This document shows, piece by piece, positions 42,572-51,400 of a stretch of 64,000 nt of DNA (position 1 is the stretch's first letter; the number at the start of each line of letters is the position of its first letter). Origin of the DNA: Planctomycetota bacterium. GTDB lineage: Bacteria; Planctomycetota; UBA1135; JACQFD01. The notes below the pieces were generated by a model. It was not told the DNA's origin, made no database searches, and worked only from the letters and a program-made list of their open reading frames with translations. The DNA lies in NCBI GenBank assembly GCA_016200225.1, contig JACQFD010000021.1:1-64000 (forward strand), given 5' to 3'. Both the position numbers and the translations under genes were made by a program.

Positions 42572-45500
42572 AAGACATTGACAAGCGATTGATTGAAGAC
42601 TTCCTTCCTATCAAGGAGATCTCGGCCGAAGCGTCCCGTGAGAAATCCGTTCGCAAAGGCCACATTTCCACGCTTCATCTCTGGTGGGCCCGGCGCCCTC
42701 TGGTTGCTTGCCGCGCCGCAGTGTACGGGGCACTCGTTCCGGCCGATCGCTGGGTCAAGGACGTGAATCTTAAGAATCCGCCATCAGATCCCGACAAAGC
42801 GGCACGCAAAAGCAATGGTACAAAGAAAGGACTGAACCGGAGCGCGGCGCGTGATTTTGTTACAAGGCTCTGTAAATACCCCGGAAGCCCCGCAATTATT
42901 CAGGAGGCCCGCCGGCACATCCTCGAAGCCCACGCGGAGCGGCTAACAAGGGAAACGGGAAAGAAGGTCACCGTCGAAGATATTGAGGTCGGGCGCGCAC
43001 CAAGGCCAAAGGTTCTCGACATGTTCGCCGGCGGCGGCGCAATCCCCCTTGAGGCGCTTCGCCTCGGCTGCGATGCCTATGCGCTCGATCTAAACCCTGT
43101 CGCACACATTATTGAACACTGTACGCTCATCTACCCACAGAAGTACGGAAAGCCGGACCCGGCGCTACGCGGGATGACGGGACAAAAGAATGCAAAGGGT
43201 GAGACTACTTGGGGTGGTCTCGCGAGCGAGGTTCGCTACTGGGGCACGTGCCTATTAAACAAAGTAAAGGGCGAGATTGGCGATCTTTATCCTCCTATCC
43301 CAGATCCTGAAGCGAAGAAAATATCAAATAACCTGTCGAAGGCATTGCCCGGGCTTGATAATACAAAGAAAAGTGGGGCCACGAAGGGCTTCCTCACTCC
43401 GGTTGCTTACCTATGGACGCGCACCGTCTCATGCAAGAATCCGAACTGCCTTGCGATTGTTCCTCTTGTGAAACAAACATGGCTCTGTAAGAAGAAAGAT
43501 CGTTATGTCGCGCTAAGAGTTATTGCACCCAGGGGTAGGAAGCAAGCTCGGTTTGAAGTTGTCGAAGCAACGACGGAACGAAACCTTGGATTTGATCCTG
43601 AAGCAGGCTCCAAAGGAGGCAACGCGACATGCCCATTCTGCGGAACCGTCGCCGACAGCGATTATGTCAAGGTCGAAGGCTGCGCTCATCGCATAGGTAC
43701 ACAAATGATGGCGATTGCCTGCACTCGCGAGGGAAGGAAGGGGAAGGTTTATCTCTCTGTCGACGATGTGAAGAATGCTGTTCCCGATGAAGAAGAAATC
43801 CAACGCAAGATCGAAAAGCTCTGCTCGCGTACGGGTATTTCAGTGCCCACTGAAAAAATCATCAACGACGCCAAGAGCGCCAACTTTTGTGTCCTTTATG
43901 GACTGACAACATTTGGCGATCTGTTTACTGCGAGGCAAATGTTGAGCTTGTTGCACTTCACCAGTGAAGTGCGCCACCTTCAGCAAGTCGTTGTTGCCGC
44001 GGGTGTGTCCCGCGATTTGATGAAGGCGGTGGTAGTTGTACTTGCCAGCATTGTAGATCGACTTGCGGACTTCAACTCATCGCTTTGTGTATTCAACTAC
44101 ACAGGTGGTCGTGGAGTAGTTCACACGTTCGGTCGCCAAGCTCTTCCTATGGTATGGGATTTTGCCGAAACCAATCCATTCAACCCTGCTGGAGCAAGTT
44201 GGACATCAGGTATTGATGACGTTCCAGAAGCGTTTGGCGACGCGGATTTTGATTATGTTGGCCATGTATTCCGTGGCAGTGCAACGACACTTCCGTGGGG
44301 TGACAGTGAATTCGACGCTGTTATCACAGACCCTCCTTACTACGATAACGTTCCCTATGCCGACATTTCGGATTTCTTTTATGTTTGGCTACGACGATCA
44401 ATCGGAAATCTCTTTCCAGAACATTTTGCAGCTGACGCAACGCCCAAGAAACAGGAGGCCGTTGCAGATGCTACCCGCCACGGAGGATCAAGGGAAAAAG
44501 CGCGAAAGTCCTACGAGGAAATGATGGCGAGGTCGCTAAGCCAGGCGAGCCGAGTACTCAAGGAGGGCGGAGAAGTGGTCGTCGTGTATGCCCATAAAAC
44601 GACACTGGGCTGGGCGACGTTGGTAGATGCATTGAGGTCTTCCGGATTCACAGTGACTGAAGCGTGGCCGCTTGAGACTGAAAAACCTGGGCGCCTTCGT
44701 GCCCAAGATGCGTCGGCCCTTGCTTCTAGTATCTTTCTTATCGCCCGCAAGCGTGGTGAAGCGGCCGTGGGGAATTATGAAAATGACGTACGCTCCGATC
44801 TTGAACGAATCGTCCGCGAACGCGTCGCAACCCTCTGGGAAATGGGCATCAGCGGCGCAGACTTAGTGATCGCATGCGTCGGCGCGGGCCTCCGAGCATT
44901 TACACAATTCTCACGGGTCGAATACGCGAACGGGGACGAAGTCCCTGCCGAACGATTCCTCGCGGAAGTCGAAGGAGTGGTTCTTGAATCAATTCTCAGC
45001 CGATTGTCGGAGGACCTCGGCGCGGGCGAACAAACACTTGCGGGCGTTGATCCTGCGACACGCTTTTGTGTGCTCTGGCGCTACACCTATGGTTCCGCTG
45101 ACCTCGACGCGGGCGAAGCGATTGTATTCGCGAATGGAACACACGTTGAACTCGACGGTCACGGGGGCATCGCAACCGGTTCGCGCGCGTTGATTGAGAA
45201 AAAGAAGAGCGCATATCGCCTGCGCGACTACACCGAGCGCGGCAAGGACGAGAAACTCGGCCTTCCCGGCGAAAACGGTCAACTTGTTTCGCTAATTGAT
45301 GTGTTGCACCGCGTTCTATGGCTCATGGAGCAGCGGCCAGCAGAGCTTCCTGAGTTCCTGCGTAAGGCGAATGTTAATCGCGAACAAATGCGCCTCGTCG
45401 CGCAGGCACTCGCTGGCCCTGCGTTGAAAGGCGGAGAGATGAAGGACATTTCACCGACTGGTGAGCAGTCCGCTCTTGCCAAGCTGCTGGCCAACTGGGG

Positions 45501-45597
45501 TGGTGTTGTTGAACACGCCGGCCTGACGGCCGCAGAAGTGCGCGCCAAGAAGGGCGGCCAGCAAACGCTCGATTTCAAAAAAGAGGAAAGAGAATGA
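42568..45597 (+). CDS. DUF1156-domain DNA adenine-type methyltransferase
   Basis: 1009 residues. The N-terminal DUF1156 signature is LIEDFLPIKEISAEASREKS and HISTLHLWWARRPL. The SAM site is KVLDMFAGGGAIPLEALRLG (about 149-168) and the catalytic DPPYYDNVPYADISDFFYVW starts near residue 588. Two zinc-type Cys pairs are seen (SCKNPNCLAIV, ATCPFCGTV). The large insert between SAM and catalytic motifs and the C-terminal 350 residues are family-specific. It probably marks host DNA so that the helicase/ATPase machinery spares it. It overlaps both neighbours by four bases (ATGA). No restriction nuclease gene of usual type follows. Confidence 0.88.
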   Translation: MKDIDKRLIEDFLPIKEISAEASREKSVRKGHISTLHLWWARRPLVACRAAVYGALVPADRWVKDVNLKNPPSDPDKAARKSNGTKKGLNRSAARDFVTRLCKYPGSPAIIQEARRHILEAHAERLTRETGKKVTVEDIEVGRAPRPKVLDMFAGGGAIPLEALRLGCDAYALDLNPVAHIIEHCTLIYPQKYGKPDPALRGMTGQKNAKGETTWGGLASEVRYWGTCLLNKVKGEIGDLYPPIPDPEAKKISNNLSKALPGLDNTKKSGATKGFLTPVAYLWTRTVSCKNPNCLAIVPLVKQTWLCKKKDRYVALRVIAPRGRKQARFEVVEATTERNLGFDPEAGSKGGNATCPFCGTVADSDYVKVEGCAHRIGTQMMAIACTREGRKGKVYLSVDDVKNAVPDEEEIQRKIEKLCSRTGISVPTEKIINDAKSANFCVLYGLTTFGDLFTARQMLSLLHFTSEVRHLQQVVVAAGVSRDLMKAVVVVLASIVDRLADFNSSLCVFNYTGGRGVVHTFGRQALPMVWDFAETNPFNPAGASWTSGIDDVPEAFGDADFDYVGHVFRGSATTLPWGDSEFDAVITDPPYYDNVPYADISDFFYVWLRRSIGNLFPEHFAADATPKKQEAVADATRHGGSREKARKSYEEMMARSLSQASRVLKEGGEVVVVYAHKTTLGWATLVDALRSSGFTVTEAWPLETEKPGRLRAQDASALASSIFLIARKRGEAAVGNYENDVRSDLERIVRERVATLWEMGISGADLVIACVGAGLRAFTQFSRVEYANGDEVPAERFLAEVEGVVLESILSRLSEDLGAGEQTLAGVDPATRFCVLWRYTYGSADLDAGEAIVFANGTHVELDGHGGIATGSRALIEKKKSAYRLRDYTERGKDEKLGLPGENGQLVSLIDVLHRVLWLMEQRPAELPEFLRKANVNREQMRLVAQALAGPALKGGEMKDISPTGEQSALAKLLANWGGVVEHAGLTAAEVRAKKGGQQTLDFKKEERE

Positions 45598-48431
45598 CTA
45601 AGAATATGATTAGGCCATGGCTTGAAGTAGTGGAACTCCACCCGGACGTGCTTGCGGAGAATTTCTCCGAAGACATTTTCGCGCTCGACCTCGGACCGCT
45701 GGCGGATGGGAATCCGCGCGTGCCCGCCGTCTACCGCGATGCGGAGCAATTCTTCCGCGCCTCGTACCTTACAACTGGGATCCGGTCGCTTTTGCAAGAC
45801 GTTTTGTCGCGCCTTTCGGGAGGCGAGGGGAACCGCATTCTCAAATTGGTAACACCATTCGGGGGCGGCAAGTCGCACACGTTGGCATCGCTCCATCACG
45901 CTGCTAAGAACCGAAAAGTACTTGATGCTATTCCGGAGGCGAAGGGCCTTCCACATGTAGCAGAAGTGAGAACTGCGGTATTCGACGGCCAGTTCTTCGA
46001 CCCGACGAATGGTAAGGAAATCCCGGACACGAAGATTCGCGCAAAGACCGTTTGGGGCTGGATCGCGTGGTCGCTCGGAGGCGCCAAGGGCTACGAAATG
46101 TTGCATGCTCAAGACGAGGCCCGCGTTGCGCCCGGGGCAGACGAGATCCTGAAGCTCCTCGGCGACAAGCCGAACCTAATCCTGCTCGACGAAACGCTCC
46201 AGTACTTGATCTCGTGCGGTGGCTTAAGGGTCCACGACACTACGCTCCGCGACGAGACACTAACATTTCTCAAAAACCTGACCGTCGCGATCAGCAACTC
46301 TGGCCGGAGCGTTCTTGTCTTCTCGCTACAGTCGAGCAAGCGCGAGTCGTTGGAGTACTCGAGCCTCCTGTCCACTGTGGACCACTTCGCGGCGCGCAAG
46401 GACCAGCGACGCGAGCCGGTCGAAGGCGACGAGATTCTGCGCGTCATTCAGCGCCGATTGTTAAAGAAGCTGCCGGACGAGTCGGAAGCTATTCCTGCTG
46501 CTTCGGCGTTTCAGGATACGATTACACAGATGCGGCGGGCGGACGCACAAACGGATGCGGAGCGGAGCCAGGCCGACGAAGATGGCCTCGCGCTGCGCAA
46601 CCGAATTCGCGCTGCCTATCCGTTCCACCCCGCCCTGATTGAATTGATGCGCGAGCGGTGGGCGGCGATCCCGGACTTTCAGCGCACGCGCGGTGCGTTG
46701 CGGTTTCTTGCCGCGTGTCTCCGTGCAGTGCACAAGGAGGAAAAGAGCCGTGCACTCCTTGGACCCGGAGACGTGCCCATTCATAACCAAGAGGTGCGTC
46801 TCGCCTTCTTTAAGGAGGTGGGTCAGAAGGAGGATTTTCAGGCCTGTCTCGAGCACGACTTTACCGGCGCGAACTCACGCGTCCGGAAAATTGATGAGCG
46901 GCGCGCGAAGGAAGTATCGAGCGAGGCCGGAAAGCGTCCAGCCACGCGACTCGCGACTGCCATTCTAATGTATTCGTTTGGAGGGCGCCGTCGCCAGGGC
47001 GGAACGGGCGAGGAGATGCTGCCGCCGGGTATTTCGGAAGAAGAGCTGCTTCAAGTCTGCGTCGGCCCCGATCTTGACCGCACCACTGCGCAGGCGTGCC
47101 TCAAGGAGTTGAGGGAGAAATGTTTATACCTACACTTCGACGGGGTTCGTTACTGCTTTAAGAAAGATCCGAATGTAACCCTTCTTGTGGAGCAGGAAGC
47201 CGACGCAGTCGCGCGCGATGAGCGGGGCGTTCGGAAAAGGGTTCGAGACCTACTTGAAGCGCGACTTGCGGGACACCGTTCAACGATTGTGTGGCCTGAA
47301 CAAGCTCAGGATATTGATGATAAAGATCCCTCCTTTCTCGTGGCCTATCTGCCGCTTGAATTCGTGGCGAACACCCGGGCTGCGCAGGAGTTGGCAGCGA
47401 AGGAGTTGTTTTCAAAGCATGGAGACCAGCCGCGGCGGTACCGGAACGGACTTGCCCTCGCCATTCCCTCCTCCGACCAGAGCGAGGCGCTTCGCCGCAG
47501 TGTGCGGTATTTGATGGCGATTGAGCACATTGAGGAAAAGGCTCGGCAGCACAACCTTACTGATGAGCAGCGTAGCCAATTGCGCGAGCGCAGAAATACC
47601 GAAAAGGCGGCAATTGAGTCGGCGTTCCTGCGGGTTTACTCGGAAGTGTGGCTTCCGAGGGTCGTGGGCGGACAGATCGCGATCGAGCCCGTGACGGTAG
47701 GCGGCCGGCCACTCCAGGCAACACTAAGCCCCCAGAAGGAAGCTGCCGTGCAGGAGCGAATCATGGAACTGTTAGTTTCAGTCAACCGAAAGGTGTTCGG
47801 TTCGCTCGCGCCCGTAAAGATTGTTGAACTATTCAAGATTGGTGAAGGAACGCCGCCGCGAATATCAGTGAAGGTGTCTGAAGTTGTGGATGGCTTCTTT
47901 TCATTCCTTGGGTGGACGCGTCTTCTTAGTGGAGATGTCATTCGCTCCGCAATCGTGAAGGGCGTGTCCGATGGCACAATTGCGTACTTTACGGGGCCTG
48001 ATCCGGGGGTGGGACCGGATGGAAAGCTACAGATTCCAACCCAACGCGTCCGGAACCGCACTATGATTTCGCCGGACGAGATCGATCTTGAGGCCGGCGT
48101 TATCTGTGACCCGCGTGCAGTCCTAGTTGAGGCACCACCCGCCGAGCCGCCCATTGGTGCCGGATTTGTTGGGGCGGACAAGCCAATTGAGTCGCCGTCG
48201 CCACAGCCAGCCGTTGGAACATCCGCCGCGACGACAGAGAAGCACGTCGAAATCACGTTCTCGGCGGACCGCAATCAGCTATTCAAAGTATGGGAGGCTG
48301 TAGCGAATCTCGCTGACCTTGCCGGACGTGTTTCCGTGACGCTACGCGCGGAGTCGGAGAAGGGTCTCGACAAGAGCAAACTTAGGAACGGTGTCATTGA
48401 GCCGCTGAGAGAAGCAGACCTTATCGAATGA
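45594..48431 (+). CDS. DUF499-family ATPase
   Basis: 945 residues. PWLEVVELHPDVLAENFSEDIFALDLG opens the DUF499 family pattern (first 20 shown: PWLEVVELHPDVLAENFSED). Walker A is LVTPFGGGKSHTLASL (87-94) and Walker B NLILLDETLQYL; then VLVFSLQSSKRESLEYSS as sensor. The C-terminal region (VSVTLRAESEKGLDKSKLRNGV) is conserved in the family. DUF499 proteins are nearly always encoded with DUF1156 methylases and large helicases in defence islands. It likely acts as a regulatory AAA+ motor of the complex. It overlaps the methylase stop (ATGA). Confidence 0.88.
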   Translation: MTKNMIRPWLEVVELHPDVLAENFSEDIFALDLGPLADGNPRVPAVYRDAEQFFRASYLTTGIRSLLQDVLSRLSGGEGNRILKLVTPFGGGKSHTLASLHHAAKNRKVLDAIPEAKGLPHVAEVRTAVFDGQFFDPTNGKEIPDTKIRAKTVWGWIAWSLGGAKGYEMLHAQDEARVAPGADEILKLLGDKPNLILLDETLQYLISCGGLRVHDTTLRDETLTFLKNLTVAISNSGRSVLVFSLQSSKRESLEYSSLLSTVDHFAARKDQRREPVEGDEILRVIQRRLLKKLPDESEAIPAASAFQDTITQMRRADAQTDAERSQADEDGLALRNRIRAAYPFHPALIELMRERWAAIPDFQRTRGALRFLAACLRAVHKEEKSRALLGPGDVPIHNQEVRLAFFKEVGQKEDFQACLEHDFTGANSRVRKIDERRAKEVSSEAGKRPATRLATAILMYSFGGRRRQGGTGEEMLPPGISEEELLQVCVGPDLDRTTAQACLKELREKCLYLHFDGVRYCFKKDPNVTLLVEQEADAVARDERGVRKRVRDLLEARLAGHRSTIVWPEQAQDIDDKDPSFLVAYLPLEFVANTRAAQELAAKELFSKHGDQPRRYRNGLALAIPSSDQSEALRRSVRYLMAIEHIEEKARQHNLTDEQRSQLRERRNTEKAAIESAFLRVYSEVWLPRVVGGQIAIEPVTVGGRPLQATLSPQKEAAVQERIMELLVSVNRKVFGSLAPVKIVELFKIGEGTPPRISVKVSEVVDGFFSFLGWTRLLSGDVIRSAIVKGVSDGTIAYFTGPDPGVGPDGKLQIPTQRVRNRTMISPDEIDLEAGVICDPRAVLVEAPPAEPPIGAGFVGADKPIESPSPQPAVGTSAATTEKHVEITFSADRNQLFKVWEAVANLADLAGRVSVTLRAESEKGLDKSKLRNGVIEPLREADLIE

Positions 48432-48463
48432 GCAGCATTAGATGAGTGCTATGGCTATGCAAT

Positions 48464-51400
48464 ATGAGTAAGGACAATCTCGTTACGAGTCCCAAAGCTA
48501 CCGGGGGAGCTGGGACCCTATTCGAGCAGCACGTCAACGCCGCGTTCTTAGCGCAACTGCTAGTTAAAGCAATTCCTCCGATCTTGACCGACTGCCAACT
48601 GGAAGAGGTTCACTTTCAGACTAAACACTTAGGCTGGAAGACGGACGATATGCTTCTCATTGCAAAGAACGGGGCTGGCCAGGTCCGCAAATTGGCAGGA
48701 CAATCAAAGATTTCGTTCACGATTAGTAGCAAGGACAAAGACTGTCGTGAAGCCTTCTCGGGCTTTTGGAGTGATTTTCATGCCCATGATCGATTCGATC
48801 CAGAACGTGATCGACTCGCAGTGATCACGTTGCGAGGGACGGACACTCTTCTAAGGCACTTCAATTCTCTTATCGATTGCGCCCAAGCGGCACTGAGTGC
48901 CGCTGATTTTCAACGCCGGCTCGGGACTGACAGGTTCCTGCACAGCGTGTCGCGCCGGCAGGCGTCGGAGATTCGCAAGATTGTCGAAGAGACCGCCGCC
49001 CGCGTCATTACAGATGAAGAATTTCTGCAGTTTGTGAGAGCCATCCGCGTTCTGAGCTATGATCTCAACACTACAACCGCCGCAACAGAATCTCAGCTTA
49101 AGTCTCTACTTGCGTTCACTGCGAACAGCCACGATAAGTCTAGCGCCGCGCATGAAACCTGGCTCAACCTCGTCGATCTTGCCGGCATTAGCATGCCGGC
49201 AGCGGGAAGCTTCTCATACGAGAAGCTTCCCGAGATCCTTCGGAGAAGGCACGCTACAGTAGGACCTACTGAGCACGCCGCGCTGAAGGAGTTGAGAGAT
49301 CACTCCGCTCCAATTCTCTCCGGCATTCGCAGTGATATTGACGGAACGATCTCACTTCCCCGTGCAGAATTGGTTGCTCAGGTTCTGGAAGCGCTTGAAA
49401 GCAGTCGCGTAGTCCTCGTTGCGGGGCAAGCCGGTTTTGGTAAATCTGCCATCGCGAAGGCTAGTTATCAGGTCCTTGAGCGCGACCACTTTGCATTCTC
49501 CTTCCGTGCGGACGAGTTTGCGCGAGCTCACTTGGACGAAACGCTCCAGGCTGCACAAATAAAGATAAATGGATCAGGACTTGCCGGCCTTCTGGCACCG
49601 CAAAGCAGAAAGGTATTGCTAATTGAAAGCGTGGAACGACTGCTCGAGAGGCAGGTGCGCGATAGCTTCATGGACCTACTCCAGCTTGTCAAAGATGACG
49701 CGAGTTGGCGGATCATTCTAACCTGTCGCGACTACCAGCTCGAAGTAGTCGAGAGTTCGCTTCTTGCGCATGCCGCGCTACCCTACGCGATTGTTACTAT
49801 TCCGGAATTAACAGAAACAGAACTCGATGAAGTTGTAACAGCTCTGCCAATACTGTCCCAGCCAACGAAGTCTTCCTTCCTCAAAAAGCTCCTCCGGAAT
49901 CCATTCCTGCTCGACAAGGCCGCTCGCATGAAGTGGCCCCAGGACCAGCCGTTGCCGGAAGGCGAACGAGCTTTCCGCGCAAGATTCTGGAAAGACGTCG
50001 TGCGTGAGGATGGGCACGCCGTCGGGGCCTTGCCCGATCGACGGGAAACCACAATGACGGAAGTTGCTTTGCGGCGCGCCAGTTCGCTTGCTCTGTTTGC
50101 GCATTGCGATGGCCTTGATCCGGATGCCCTCGCCGCGTTGCGAGCTCGCGGCCTCGTAATTTCCCCAGAGAACAACAATAGACTAGCCGCTCCCGCACAC
50201 GACATGCTGGAGGATTGGACAATAGTGCGCTGGCTTGAGCAGCGGTTTGCCGCCAATGAACGGGCGGCTCCAGGATTGGCGAGTGACATCGGCACACTTC
50301 CGGCCTTGCGGCGATCATACCGAAAATGGCTGGGAGAAATGTTAGAATGTGACGTAACTGTTGCGGATCAGTTTGTGGCATCAGTCATTCAGGACGACAA
50401 GATTCCACAGCAGTTTCGTGATGACACGATCGTTAGTGCCCTTCGATCCACGTCTGCAGCGAGATTTCTTGAGCGCAATCGTGCCATGTTGGCGCGTGAC
50501 AACTACAGCATGCTACGCCGCGTGATACACCTATTGCGCGTAGCGTGTAGGACAACCCCGCCGTGGATTCGATCGCCCGAGCACGTCGCATCGTTAGTTT
50601 TTGTTCCCAAGGGATCAGCGTGGGTCGCTGTTCTGCGGGTTGTGCGCGAAGAGTGCGAGAAGTTGCTACCTGATGATGCCGCGCTGCTCGTGGGATTGAT
50701 CGAAGACTGGGCATCGAGTGTGGCGTGGTGGGCTTCATATCCCGAAGGCGCCAAGGATGCTGCGAAGATCGCATTCACCGTGCTGCCACACCTCAAGGAG
50801 TATCGAGATGAACTAAAAAAACCAACGCTTCGCGTCATCTTAAAGATTCCCAAAGCCGATTCTGAAGGGTTCTTGGGTCTCCTTGCGCGAGCGTCCGCAC
50901 AGAAGAGGGACGACCGAGTTGGATGGGACTTCGCGGACCTTCTCCTTCAAGGGATAGACGGAACATTTACATGCAGAGATTTTCCCGACGGCATGATCCA
51001 CCTCGCGCAGCGAGCATTCCTCCTCACAGAAGATGACCGCAACGAAGCCGCGGCGGATGACCACGGCGTGGACATGGGACCGTTCTTCGGTATCAAGTCC
51101 ATGCTCGATAGCGATTTCTTTCCTGCTTCTGCGCACCGAGGTCCGTTCCTCCCGCTCTTAAGATTCCATCCCGAGAAGGGAATCGACTTCATTGTCCGAC
51201 TGGCCAATCACGCAGCGACATGGTACGGGGATCGGAAGTCATCGGGATACGTTCAACTCGAACCTGCGATGCACGCGCGACTTCGAGTGCCTAACGCCGG
51301 AGAAATATCACAATGGGCGAACAGCCGTTTGTGGTGCCTCTACCGAGGTACGTCTGTTGGGCCGAACGTGCTCCAATCAGCACTCATGTCTTTGGAGGCA

